Assembly (NCBI RefSeq): GCF_002892535.1
Contig: NZ_CP024847.1
Coordinates: forward strand, 1,178,001 to 1,242,000
Length of the DNA: 64,000 nt
Direction: 5' to 3'
From: Aquella oligotrophica
Lineage (GTDB): Bacteria > Pseudomonadota > Gammaproteobacteria > Burkholderiales > UBA11063
The notes below the pieces were generated by a model that was not told the origin of the DNA, did no database searches, and saw only the letters and a list, made by a program, of their open reading frames with translations. This document shows positions 45,594 through 54,585 of the stretch, one piece after another (position 1 is the stretch's first letter; each line of letters starts with the position of its first letter). The position numbers and the translations under genes are program-made.

Positions 45594-47066
45594 ATGACAA
45601 AAATTTCAGTAATTAGCCTAACTACTCTGGCTATGGTACTTGGTGGTTGTGGCATATTTTCTCCAGAATATCATCAGCCTAAGATAGATACCCCGGTATC
45701 AACAAAAAATGGAACTATGATTGAATCAAGCAATATCGACTTTAGTCAATTGGAGTGGTGGAAAAAGCTAAATGATCCGGTTTTAAACCAATTAATTGTA
45801 TTGGCTTTTGCTAATAATGCACAAATTCAGGTAGCTCAGGGGAATATAATGAAAGCCGAGGCAAGCCTGAAGGCGGCACAATACGCATGGATTCCGACTC
45901 TAAGCGCTCTTGGTGGTGGGTTTGCTGGAAATACTTGGGCGAGCAGTTTAACTCCACAAGGTGCGCTGGCTGCTAGTCCGGCAGCTCAGTCCGGGAATAT
46001 AGCAAATATGAATTTTAGTGGACTTTATGGTGGCTTTGTCCCTTCTTATAGCTTTAATGTATTTGCCAATATCAATCAGGCTAAACTAGCCAAAGCTAGC
46101 CTAGACATGCAAAAAGCCTTATATAATGCAACTCGATTAACCATTATTGGTCAGGTAAGTGGTGGTTATTTTACCTTGCTGGCGCAGAAAAAACAGCTAG
46201 CTCTTCAGGAGCAAATGATTGCAGATCTAATGGAGTTACGCCGACTCGAAATGATTCAGGTAAATAATGGTGCGGCTGATTTGGGTAATATCACCAGTTA
46301 TGATCAAGAAATTAGCAGTAATCAGGCGAAATTGCCAAAAATTAAAAATTCGATTTCGCAAACTGAAAATGCGTTAAGGGTTTTAATTAATGAAAATCCA
46401 GGTATAATAGTTACGAATGGTTCAATTGATAAACTGGTAACTGATAATCTAATCCCAGCCAATATTCCTTCTTCGGTATTAAAAAATCGCCCAGATGTTA
46501 TTCAGGCGGAAGATAGCTTAAAAATGGCTAATGCAAATGTTGGATTGGCAAATTCTCAGTTTTTTCCAACCATTAGTCTAACCGGGTTTGCTGGTGGGGC
46601 ATCCGAGGCATTAAGTAATTTATTTAATCTTGGTACTGGTTTCTGGATGGGGAGTGCATTAGTTAGTATGCCAGTTATTAATGCCAGTACTTACGAGCGG
46701 GTAAATGTAGAAAAAGGTGGATATTATGCCGGGTATTATAGTTATATGCAAACTGTTAAATCGGCCTTTCAAAATGTTGATAATAGCCTAACTAATAAAG
46801 AAAATATGGATAAAATCTATGCTGAAACTCTTAAATCATATAAAGCAGCAAATGATAACTATAAAATAAACCAAATTCAGTTTAAGGCGGGTAATTCTGC
46901 GCTGAATAATGTTATTAAGTCAAAATTAAATCTGGATAATGCTAGTTTGGGGTTACTACAGGCAAAATCGCAGCAACTCGATGCTTTGGTACAGGTTTAT
47001 CAGGCATTGGCTGTCGGTTATGCTGCTGAGAGTGAATTAAGTAAACCGAAGGTATTAGCAGATTAA
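45594..47066 (+). CDS. Outer-membrane efflux lipoprotein (NodT/OprM family)
   Basis: This 490-residue TolC-like channel has a lipoprotein signal (LAMVLGGCGIF, Cys19) and the two-fold OEP repeats with helical stretches near 90-260 and 280-480. The NodT hallmarks ALRVLINENPG and LKNRPDVIQAEDSLKMANAN are present. With the two genes before it, this makes a complete tripartite efflux pump. Confidence 0.95.
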   Translation: MTKISVISLTTLAMVLGGCGIFSPEYHQPKIDTPVSTKNGTMIESSNIDFSQLEWWKKLNDPVLNQLIVLAFANNAQIQVAQGNIMKAEASLKAAQYAWIPTLSALGGGFAGNTWASSLTPQGALAASPAAQSGNIANMNFSGLYGGFVPSYSFNVFANINQAKLAKASLDMQKALYNATRLTIIGQVSGGYFTLLAQKKQLALQEQMIADLMELRRLEMIQVNNGAADLGNITSYDQEISSNQAKLPKIKNSISQTENALRVLINENPGIIVTNGSIDKLVTDNLIPANIPSSVLKNRPDVIQAEDSLKMANANVGLANSQFFPTISLTGFAGGASEALSNLFNLGTGFWMGSALVSMPVINASTYERVNVEKGGYYAGYYSYMQTVKSAFQNVDNSLTNKENMDKIYAETLKSYKAANDNYKINQIQFKAGNSALNNVIKSKLNLDNASLGLLQAKSQQLDALVQVYQALAVGYAAESELSKPKVLAD

Positions 47067-47257
47067 TCTGCCATATGTTGCTATATGTTCGATTGGTAAA
47101 TAGAATAATTAAGTGGTTTTCCATGTGGATTAGCTGAATTTAGATTGAAATGAAATAAGCTTTTATAGATATTAGGCAGTTAGTCTGAGTTTTAAGATTT
47201 GGATTGAGGTTTGATTATTTAAGTTTTTAAATTGCATTTATTAAAGGATCAATAATT

Positions 47258-48379
47258 ATGAAAAAATTATTAACAGCAATATGTTTTACTAGTGCGATTT
47301 TTAATATGTCAGGCGCTAATGCATGTACAACTCTTATTATTAAAGACAATCAGGGTGGGGTGTATCAAGGAAGAACAATGGAATTTGGTGATGGACTACC
47401 ACAAATGTATTTGAATTATTATCCAGTAGGTAGTAAATTTGTAGCAAGTGCCCCAGCAGGTAAAAAACCATTAAGTTATACAGCTAAGTATGCGGTACTT
47501 GAAGCCGTTGCGCAAATAGATAAAACTAATCAAAAGACAGCAGTGGATGGAATTAACAGCCAAGGTTTAACCGTAACGGTAAATGCGTTTGGACTAAGTA
47601 AAGGAACTGATACTAAAAATACGTCAAATATTATTGATGCTGATAGTCTTGGGCAATGGATATTATCCCAATTCTCTTCAGTTGACGAAGTTAAATCTGC
47701 AATTGTTAAGCAATCAATTTGGTTTGAACCAACACTTCTAATGGGATTAAAATTTCCTCTCCATATAGCAGTATTTGATCGATCTGGAAAGGGAATTGTA
47801 ATTGAATTTATAAATGGCAAATTAGTGGTAAATGATAATCCGGTTGGTGTAATGACTAATGCCCCAGAATTTACTTGGCATTTAACTAACTTAAATAATT
47901 ATACTTCGTTAAGCAATGTTGGTAATGGAACTGCAAAATGGAATGGTGAGACTCTTCACCAATTTGATACCGGGGGTAATACCCTAGGTTTACCTGATGA
48001 TGACTCAAGTACTGGAAGATTTGTCAGAGCAGCATTTTACTCTAATTTTGCAACCAAGCCAGATCCAGCGAATGGAGTAGCAACCTTAGGTAAAATCATG
48101 AATAAATTTGATCGTATTAAAGGCGTAACTGAAACTAATACTGCAAGTACGGAAGCGTTAGCGAATCCAAGTAGTACTAAATCATACCCATCTGAGTGGA
48201 CGGTTTTTACTACATTACGTGATCTAAATAATACTACCTACTATATCCGAACTGAAAGTAGCTTAAATTATGCACAATTTAATTTAAATACTATTAAAAA
48301 TAATCCGAAGCCTTTCAGTCTTCCATTTAGTGATCTATATAAACCCGATGTAGTTAAACAAATCACGAGTAGCAATTGA
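47258..48379 (+). CDS. Linear amide C-N hydrolase, choloylglycine hydrolase / penicillin V acylase family
   Basis: This 373-residue Ntn-hydrolase has a signal peptide ending right before Cys23 (GANACTTLIIKD), which would become the N-terminal catalytic nucleophile after cleavage, as in the C59 family. The family regions QGRTMEFGDGLPQMYLNYYP and GINSQGLTVTVNAFG are present, with the later NxxR-like stretch RTESSLNYAQFNLN. Secreted members cleave bile-acid or N-acyl homoserine lactone amides; the substrate is unknown here. The 3' end of this gene is duplicated at 49325 onwards. Confidence 0.88.
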   Translation: MKKLLTAICFTSAIFNMSGANACTTLIIKDNQGGVYQGRTMEFGDGLPQMYLNYYPVGSKFVASAPAGKKPLSYTAKYAVLEAVAQIDKTNQKTAVDGINSQGLTVTVNAFGLSKGTDTKNTSNIIDADSLGQWILSQFSSVDEVKSAIVKQSIWFEPTLLMGLKFPLHIAVFDRSGKGIVIEFINGKLVVNDNPVGVMTNAPEFTWHLTNLNNYTSLSNVGNGTAKWNGETLHQFDTGGNTLGLPDDDSSTGRFVRAAFYSNFATKPDPANGVATLGKIMNKFDRIKGVTETNTASTEALANPSSTKSYPSEWTVFTTLRDLNNTTYYIRTESSLNYAQFNLNTIKNNPKPFSLPFSDLYKPDVVKQITSSN

Positions 48380-48466
48380 TTCTAAATCATAACTGAGAGT
48401 TTTACTACAAAGCTAGTTATCTGTAAATGAGGTGAAGTTAGGAAGCTATTGCGTGAAAAAATTACT
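48227..48466 (+). repeat. Left long direct repeat around marC (end of C59 gene plus spacer)
   Basis: The last 150 bases of the C59 gene and the following spacer, ending GTGAAAAAATTACT, are repeated at 49325-49523 with high identity in the first 115 bases (for example GTCTTCCATTTAGTGATCTA) and more divergence after. The second copy leads straight into the porin start codon, so the ancestral order was probably C59 gene - spacer - porin, and marC arrived between duplicated halves. Confidence 0.75.
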
Positions 48467-48526
48467 AAGTAAAAATGTAGTTGTTCAGATACCTCTAACT
48501 CATATAGAATCGTGCTCTTATCTATC
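48465..48526 (+). repeat. Promoter-like repeat R2 upstream of marC
   Basis: CTAAGTAAAAATGTAGTTGTT matches R1 (42891) base for base, then the similarity continues with changes. It includes a TTGTTC-16-TATAGA promoter-like pair. It sits between the left direct repeat and marC. Confidence 0.6.
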
Positions 48527-48661
48527 AGTAATTGACTAGTTGCCAAAAACATGATAAATAGGTATTATATGTTTAGATCAATAAAACATTTTATTTGTTT
48601 ATATGCTGGTTAGATTTACGGAGAATTAGTAGGGGTAAACTATATTCTGAAGGAAATATAA

Positions 48662-49303
48662 ATGTTTGAAAATTCATATCAACACTATTTACTGGGCTTA
48701 ATTGCAGTAGCAAATAATATTTCTGCATTAGCACCATTTATTGCATTAACTTCCGGGCTAGATAAAATAATTATCCGTCGCTTAGTCGTTGTAAGTAGCT
48801 TGAGTACGTTTATTATTATGATGGTTTCAATGTTTTGTGGTACTATGCTCTTGGAGTTTTTTGGAATATCAATTAGCGCATTCCAGATAGCTGGAGGTAT
48901 TCTTTTATGTGGTACTGGCACTAGTATGCTAAATGCAAAAAGCTCAAACGACGTTAGTGGCAAACAGATAATGCACTCTCAAATCGAATACTCCAAATAT
49001 GTGTCAGCAGCTATTGTGCCAATTGCTCTTCCATTAACTGCCGGTGCTGGAACTATTTCTACAATAACTTTATTTACTGAGATGGCAAAGAAAAGCCACA
49101 CCATGCCAGAATTATTTGTTGCCATTCTGAGTATTACAGTAGTTGTTTTTATCTGCTTTTATTTTGCAAATAATGTAGTCAAAATTCTTGGGGATATTGG
49201 GATGAGCGTATTAATTAAAGTAATGGGATTATTTACACTTGCTATAGGCGTTCAATTTATTATTACAGGTGTTTCTACTGTCTATAAAGGCTTAGTTACC
49301 TAA
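48662..49303 (+). CDS. MarC family membrane protein
   Basis: This 213-residue protein with six predicted helices matches MarC (UPF0056): GLIAVANNISALAPFIALTS and ISAFQIAGGILLCGTGTSML. AAGGAAATATA precedes the start. MarC proteins were once linked to multiple antibiotic resistance, but their function is not established. The gene lies between two long direct repeats, and a decayed inverted copy of it is at 52482-52680. Confidence 0.9.
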   Translation: MFENSYQHYLLGLIAVANNISALAPFIALTSGLDKIIIRRLVVVSSLSTFIIMMVSMFCGTMLLEFFGISISAFQIAGGILLCGTGTSMLNAKSSNDVSGKQIMHSQIEYSKYVSAAIVPIALPLTAGAGTISTITLFTEMAKKSHTMPELFVAILSITVVVFICFYFANNVVKILGDIGMSVLIKVMGLFTLAIGVQFIITGVSTVYKGLVT

Positions 49304-49324
49304 TAGTATTATTCATTTAAACAA

Positions 49325-49523
49325 AATAATACTACCTACTGTATCCAAACTGAAAGTAGTTTAAATTATGCACAATTTAATTTAAATACTCTAAAAAAAT
49401 AATCCGAAGCCTTTCAGTCTTCCATTTAGTGATCTATATAAATCAGAGCTGATAACTTTGCGATAGAGTCAGTTGTCTGTAGATGATGTAAAGAGAAGGA
49501 AGCTATTGAGTGAAAAAATTACT
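49325..49523 (+). repeat. Right long direct repeat around marC
   Basis: Begins AATAATACTACCTACT and repeats the end of the C59 gene, now non-coding, down to the porin start region GTGAAAAAATTACT. About 40 bases shorter than the left copy because of a deletion in the middle. Confidence 0.75.
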
Positions 49524-50928
49524 CTATCCGCTATTAGTTTGTACAAGTTTTTCAATATTTGCCGATGAAAATGAATCTGGAGTTGAAAATATAAATGCAA
49601 GTTATATTAGATCAGATAATTATATTCAAAACCCTTATCGTTCAATAGTTAGTGGTGGCGGAACTCGAAACCTAAATGAAAGTCAAATTCAAGAGCATAA
49701 TTTTGCAGAAAAATTGTTTTATGATGGGACATGGAACCTAGAGGCGGGGGCGTCGGCGCAATATACTGGTGTTGGTGCAGGCTACCCAAATTATGCATAT
49801 GGATTGAATCTCTTTGGGCAGACTGGTAGAGTTGGTGGATTTTCCGCTGGTGGTGTATTTACTGCGATGAATCCTTTTTTTGCTGCGCAGATGAATGGCT
49901 CGAATACTAATGCTGCGCCTTTTTTACCATCGAATGAGCAGGTTACTGTTTCGGAAGCTTATCTTGAATATCAGCATGGTAATGTCATTCAAGTCGATGC
50001 TGGTTATATCGGGATAAATAATAGTCCTTGGTTATCTGAGAATTATTATGCAAATGTAATGTCTCCTGGCACAACATATCAAGGGCTTTTAGTGAATATG
50101 TATCCAGGAGGTGGTTGGTTATTAACTGCACTAACTTTCAATGGTGCACAGATTGTCAGTGAAACCGGATTTACCCCATATACCTTTTATAATAAAGGAT
50201 ATGACTATTTAGGTGGTACTATTGTTAATAATAATCCTTCAGTGACTTCTTCTGGAACAGCTGCTTTGGGGGCAAACTATACTGGCTGGAATAATCAGTA
50301 TAATCTGCGTATCTGGGGATATCAATTTAATAACTATGGTACATTACTCTATGCTGATAACAGTATAAAATTTCAGCCAAGTAAAGCATTATCTTTTAGC
50401 CTTGCCGCACAGGCAGGAACAGATAATCAGCTGGCAAACGGAAGTAACGCCATGACTAATGATAGTTTGGGGCAGATTTCGAGTAATTTTGTTGGGTTAC
50501 AAGGCGGGGTTAACTATGATTGGTTTGGCTTCAGCATTGGATATAATAATGTTTGGGGACCAAACTCTGCTTATGGTAATGGAGCAATTGTTACCCCATA
50601 CACCTATGGCTTTGCTACCGATCCACTATATTCCACGCCCTATATGTCAGGATTGGCAGACTTGGGGACTGCTGGTTCGGCATATAAACTGAGTCCAAGT
50701 TTTACCTTTCTTAATGGTTGTCTTTCTTTTTCTACCGCCTATACGATATTTAATACTTCTATTGCCGAATGGAATGGAACTCAAGAGTACGATTTTACTG
50801 CAACATACAATATTCCAGAGATTAAAGGACTGACTTTATTTGGTGTTTATGCTTATCAGCAGGTGCCAGATATTAATACTAGTGGGAATAGCTATATAAC
50901 ACAGATATATGTTAGCTATTTATATTAA
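49510..50928 (+). CDS. Outer-membrane porin-like beta-barrel protein
   Basis: This 472-residue protein starts at a GTG with GAAGGAAG upstream. It has a signal peptide (about 1-18) and an aromatic-rich, Gly-rich barrel sequence with alternating strands (WNLEAGASAQYTGVGAGYPN, GGVNYDWFGFSIGYNNVW) and a C-terminal strand ending in Tyr (ITQIYVSYLY). This suits a large outer-membrane porin or an OprD/OmpL-like channel. Its substrate is not evident. The M20 hydrolase follows 53 bases later. Confidence 0.78.
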   Translation: MKKLLYPLLVCTSFSIFADENESGVENINASYIRSDNYIQNPYRSIVSGGGTRNLNESQIQEHNFAEKLFYDGTWNLEAGASAQYTGVGAGYPNYAYGLNLFGQTGRVGGFSAGGVFTAMNPFFAAQMNGSNTNAAPFLPSNEQVTVSEAYLEYQHGNVIQVDAGYIGINNSPWLSENYYANVMSPGTTYQGLLVNMYPGGGWLLTALTFNGAQIVSETGFTPYTFYNKGYDYLGGTIVNNNPSVTSSGTAALGANYTGWNNQYNLRIWGYQFNNYGTLLYADNSIKFQPSKALSFSLAAQAGTDNQLANGSNAMTNDSLGQISSNFVGLQGGVNYDWFGFSIGYNNVWGPNSAYGNGAIVTPYTYGFATDPLYSTPYMSGLADLGTAGSAYKLSPSFTFLNGCLSFSTAYTIFNTSIAEWNGTQEYDFTATYNIPEIKGLTLFGVYAYQQVPDINTSGNSYITQIYVSYLY

Positions 50929-50981
50929 TATTATACAAGATAATCAAAAATTAGTGTTTTTTATATAAAGGAGCTTATAAG

Positions 50982-52385
50982 ATGATTAATATGGATTTAT
51001 TAAATGAGGTTAACTCACTTGAAAATAAAGTATGGGACTTGGCATACAGAATGTGGGAATTAAGTGAATTAAGCTTGGAGGAAGAGCAAAGTTCTAAGCT
51101 TACTGCTAATTATCTGGCAGATAATGACTTTATTCTTAGCGATCATGGTATTGGTGGATTAGATTATGCGTGGGTTGCTACTTGGGGTAGTGGAAAGCCA
51201 GTACTCGGAATTACAGTTGAGTTTGATGCATTACCAGGGCTAGGTAATGAGATAATAACGAATAAGATGCCAAGAAAGGATGGAAATCCCAATGGACATG
51301 GTTGCGGACATAATTTAATTGGTGCTGGAGCAATATGTGCTGCAGTTGCGTTAAAAAGATATTTACAAAAAAATAATATTAATGCAACAATCAAGGTTTT
51401 TGGTTGCCCAGCTGAAGAGGTACTAACTGGTAAAAACTATATGGCGAGAGCTGGGGCTTTTGATACCCTTGATGCCTGCTTACATTGGCACCCACTAAAT
51501 AAAACCATGCCATTTAATATAAATACACCTGCACTGACTAACTTGAGAGTGGAATTTTTTGGTAAAACCAGCCACTCTGGTCTTGCACCATGGGATGGGC
51601 GTAGTGCTGCTCATGCGGCAGAAATATTTGTGCATGGCATAAATGCGATGCGCGAACACATTCTTCCCGAGTCTAGGGTTCAATACCTTATTGAGAAGTC
51701 CGGTGAAGCAGTAAATGTAGTTTCTGATTATGCAAGAATAAATGTTGGATATCGTGGACCAAATGCAAAGAATGTTTTGAAGTATATGGAGTGGATGAGA
51801 GATATTGCTAAGGGGGCTGCTCTCGCAACCCAAACTAAAGAGGCGTTTACTAATTTGGCTGGTGCTTATGATCTTTTACCAAATCAGGTCATGGCAGATC
51901 GGGTTATGCACTATTTAACTCAATTAGGTGCACCAGATTGGACCGAAGAAGAGCAGGCTTTTGCTAAGCAAATGCAAGAGTCGGAAGGTTATGAACAAGT
52001 TGGTTTATCAACCGAAATTGCTCCAGATCCCAAGGGTACTAATTTTGGTGGTGCAACCGATGTGGGGGATATCAGCTATATTACACCAACATCGGGTGTA
52101 GCAATTGCGTGTTGGCCAACTGGTTTTGCTCCACATACTTGGGCAGCTACAGCATGTAATGGTATGACTATTGGTCGCAAGGGTATGATGCGTGCAGCTC
52201 AGGTGCTGGCACTTACTGGGCTTGACCTTATTGCTGAAAGTGATTTCTTGACTGCTGCTAAAATGGAGTTTTTAGAGCGTACCAATGGTTGGAAATATCA
52301 ATCATTATGTCAATCGGACATTCCACCTTTAGCAGCTGAGCATTCGCATCATATCGATACACACGATGCAATTCATCATATGTAA
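50982..52385 (+). CDS. M20 family amidohydrolase, AbgB-like
   Basis: This 467-residue zinc metalloenzyme hydrolyses an N-acyl amino acid or aminobenzoyl-glutamate type amide. The metal-binding region includes LGITVEFDALPGLGNEI, GHGCGHNLIGAGA, CPAEEVLTGKNYMARAGAF and HWHPLNKTMP, and the C-terminal His in FAPHTWAATACNG. It shows AbgB-like length. AAAGGAG precedes the start. Cytoplasmic (no signal peptide), it may use products brought in by the porin next to it and made by the C59 hydrolase upstream; that link is inference. Confidence 0.88.
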   Translation: MINMDLLNEVNSLENKVWDLAYRMWELSELSLEEEQSSKLTANYLADNDFILSDHGIGGLDYAWVATWGSGKPVLGITVEFDALPGLGNEIITNKMPRKDGNPNGHGCGHNLIGAGAICAAVALKRYLQKNNINATIKVFGCPAEEVLTGKNYMARAGAFDTLDACLHWHPLNKTMPFNINTPALTNLRVEFFGKTSHSGLAPWDGRSAAHAAEIFVHGINAMREHILPESRVQYLIEKSGEAVNVVSDYARINVGYRGPNAKNVLKYMEWMRDIAKGAALATQTKEAFTNLAGAYDLLPNQVMADRVMHYLTQLGAPDWTEEEQAFAKQMQESEGYEQVGLSTEIAPDPKGTNFGGATDVGDISYITPTSGVAIACWPTGFAPHTWAATACNGMTIGRKGMMRAAQVLALTGLDLIAESDFLTAAKMEFLERTNGWKYQSLCQSDIPPLAAEHSHHIDTHDAIHHM

Positions 52386-52406
52386 AATTTTTAATTTATA
52401 TTAACA

Positions 52407-52450
52407 GATATAGCAACGCCAGTAATATTTATTTCTGGCGTTGCTATATC
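52407..52450 (+). terminator. Strong 16-base hairpin after the M20 gene
   Basis: A perfect 16-base stem GATATAGCAACGCCAG (52407-52422) and its complement (52435-52450) with a 12-base loop sits 22 bases past the M20 stop. There is no T-tract behind it, so it may be an RNA stability element or a rho-assisted terminator rather than a classic one. Confidence 0.6.
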
Positions 52451-52481
52451 AATCAAATTCTGTTTAAATAAATGATATTAT

Positions 52482-52680
52482 GAAGTAACTAAGCCTTTAT
52501 AGACAGTAGAAACATCTGAATAATAAGTTGAGCTCCTATGGCAAGCGGAAATAATCCCACTACTTTGCTGGCACATATTTGGAGTATTCGATTTTGGAAT
52601 GCATTATCAACTGTTTGCTACTAACCCCATTTAAGCTTTTTGCATTTAGTATGCTGGTGCTAATACCACATAAAAGAATA
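52482..52680 (-). pseudogene. Decayed inverted copy of marC
   Basis: On the minus strand the sequence reads like marC in pieces: ATTCTTTTATGTGGTA, CATACTAAATGCAAAAAGCT, ATCGAATACTCCAAATATGT and, at the end, TTTCTACTGTCTATAAAGGC. Compared with the intact gene (48662-49303) the first half and an internal part are missing and the reading frame is broken. Together with the hairpin and the terminator it fills the 414-base gap between the M20 gene and the OM barrel gene. Confidence 0.75.
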
Positions 52681-52719
52681 ATGTAACCTATATTCTAAGA
52701 GTGCTGCTAGCTTGGAATA

Positions 52720-52758
52720 GAAATAAAACAAGGCAGGTGAAGTTTTGGTCTGCCTTGT
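52720..52758 (-). terminator. Rho-independent terminator of the OM barrel gene
   Basis: Stem ACAAGGCAG/CTGCCTTGT (52728-52736 and 52750-52758) followed on the minus strand by TTTTATTTC. Confidence 0.75.
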
Positions 52759-52799
52759 TTACTTCTTGGTATGGATATTAATATTTTGCTATCGTATTA

Positions 52800-53390
52800 T
52801 TACATCCGTACTTCAAGACCAAGAGTAGTAATATTGGTATTACCAAAACCGCCGTTATTGCCGCCACCAACTACAATTACGCCAGAGTCTTCAATATAAA
52901 TTCCAAAACGTTTAGAGAGGTTAAATTGCATTCCGGCACCATAATAGGGACCAACATTAACCGGGGTAATCATGCTCATATTTTGCATATTCATTCCCAT
53001 CATCATTGAATTGCTCGTTGCTGTTCCTTGCCCAGCATTTACACCTAGACCTAACTTGCCATATAGATTGAATGCGTCTGCTAAAGGTAAAATTCCTTTG
53101 GCTGCCAAATGAAAGGTATTAATCATAGCTCCGTTATTTTGATAATTACCACTTGGTAACATATCCATTCCTAATTCTACGCCTAAGCCTGGCTTATAAT
53201 AAAATCCCATCGTCATGGCATTTAGTGCTAATGAACCAGTGCCCCAGTTACCAGCCGTGCCATAACCTAGCCCGAAATCCATATACATCATATTATCCAT
53301 GTTCATCATATCTGACATATAGGTACCATTATTATCCGCAAAGGTTGAGAATGAAGATAGTAACAATAAGCTCCCCAGCAATTTTTTCAT
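52800..53390 (-). CDS. Small outer-membrane beta-barrel protein, Met-rich
   Basis: This 196-residue protein has a signal peptide (about 1-18, MKKLLGSLLLLSSFSTFA), an OmpA/OmpX-like eight-strand pattern with alternating aromatic and Gly residues, and a C-terminal strand ending VRM. Two Met-rich stretches are unusual, SDMMNMDNMMYMDF and NSMMMGMNMQNMSMI, which could lie in loops; they might bind copper, but that is speculation. AAGGAATAAT precedes the start. Confidence 0.75.
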   Translation of the reverse strand: MKKLLGSLLLLSSFSTFADNNGTYMSDMMNMDNMMYMDFGLGYGTAGNWGTGSLALNAMTMGFYYKPGLGVELGMDMLPSGNYQNNGAMINTFHLAAKGILPLADAFNLYGKLGLGVNAGQGTATSNSMMMGMNMQNMSMITPVNVGPYYGAGMQFNLSKRFGIYIEDSGVIVVGGGNNGGFGNTNITTLGLEVRM

Positions 53391-53716
53391 ATTATTCCTT
53401 CTATATTATTAAATTTTAAACCCGTTAGGGTACTGGGATTTTACATTACAAATTTTACGACTAAAAGATAAATTTGAAGCTTGATGGCAAAAAATTATTA
53501 ATTTAAGTTATTTGCTAATATAGTTTTTTTGATGGGTGATGTCTTTTTATGGTTTTGTATTGATTGAAAATAATATGTATAATTACAGTTGGTTATGTAT
53601 TGTGGGTGGAGGTAAGTAAAAAGGATGAGATTAATCATTTTCTAGGCAAGAAATATTGTGCTGCAAAAAAGCAACATTTTTGAGGGCGTAGGTTTTTTTA
53701 GAATACTTATGTTTTT
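53391..53716. other. Intergenic region with an orphan promoter-like pair
   Basis: This 326-base gap between two minus-strand genes has no gene I can see. On the plus strand TTGTAT (53555-53560) and TATAAT (53578-53583) are 17 bases apart, followed by about 100 bases ending in a weak stem GCTGC/GCAAC and TTTTT near 53676-53682. A small RNA is possible but weakly supported. Confidence 0.25.
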
Positions 53717-54523
53717 TTAAGAAGTTTTTTGCAGCTTTTTATTAACTTCTTCATCAAGAATCAATACCAGAGGGCGTAATAAGCTTTTAGGTGGTGACTG
53801 AAAACAATTCATTTCCTGAATTTTCTCAATTACTTGACGAGTGCTTGATCCTATAATGCCAAGCTTTGGGCAGATTTGATCACTGATCACTTTTGCTATT
53901 GTTCCTCTGCCGATTTGTAAAATATCAGCAATTTGATATTGGGAGAACCCAATTGTCAGTAAATATGCAATTTCCAGCTCACGAGGTGCGAATATCTGTA
54001 AAACATCATTCATTTCTGCTTCAGTTAATTTAATCAATTTGTTATTATCATGTGTTTTAAATTGTTCAAAATAATCATTAATGCCAAAAAGTTTATGTGT
54101 TGAATAGTATATTTGGATAGCTATTACTTCTTCGTTTGGGTTAAATAGTGGAATTAGTGTACATAGATACGATTCATAAATACTTCTATAGGGGATCATT
54201 TCAACAAAGCTTACGACAACCTTTTCTTTTACTACCAATAATTCCAGCTTATACAGCAAATTAAAATAATCTTGAATTTGATCTATGATTTGTGAGTCTG
54301 TGATTCCCATTTTTGTGCGAATAATTTTGGTGTAGGTGCTGTTGTAACTCATACCTATTACATCTTCCCATTTATCAAAGCCTGCTGATTTTGCCAATGT
54401 ATTTGTTGAGCATAAAATGCAACCATTTATGTCTTTTATTGCTGAATAGATATTTTGATTAATAAGAGGGCGAAAATTATTTATTATCACATCATTTAAA
54501 TAGTTTTGCATATGCTTTTCCAC
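53717..54523 (-). CDS. PAS-LuxR type transcriptional regulator (second copy)
   Basis: This 268-residue regulator has a PAS-like N-terminal part (about 15-145, YSAIKDINGCILCSTNTLAK and FVEMIPYRSIYESYLCTLIP) and a LuxR HTH (about 175-240, FAPRELEIAYLLTIGFSQYQ followed by IADILQIGRGTIAKVI). It diverges from the giant lipoprotein gene at 54721, whose promoter region contains the shared element also found before the LPMO gene, so it is the best candidate regulator of that regulon. Confidence 0.72.
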   Translation of the reverse strand: MEKHMQNYLNDVIINNFRPLINQNIYSAIKDINGCILCSTNTLAKSAGFDKWEDVIGMSYNSTYTKIIRTKMGITDSQIIDQIQDYFNLLYKLELLVVKEKVVVSFVEMIPYRSIYESYLCTLIPLFNPNEEVIAIQIYYSTHKLFGINDYFEQFKTHDNNKLIKLTEAEMNDVLQIFAPRELEIAYLLTIGFSQYQIADILQIGRGTIAKVISDQICPKLGIIGSSTRQVIEKIQEMNCFQSPPKSLLRPLVLILDEEVNKKLQKTS

Positions 54524-54585
54524 TAATACACAGTAGTTATTATCAAATATGAGAAAGATTTTGTACGATCTTATATGCTACAAAA

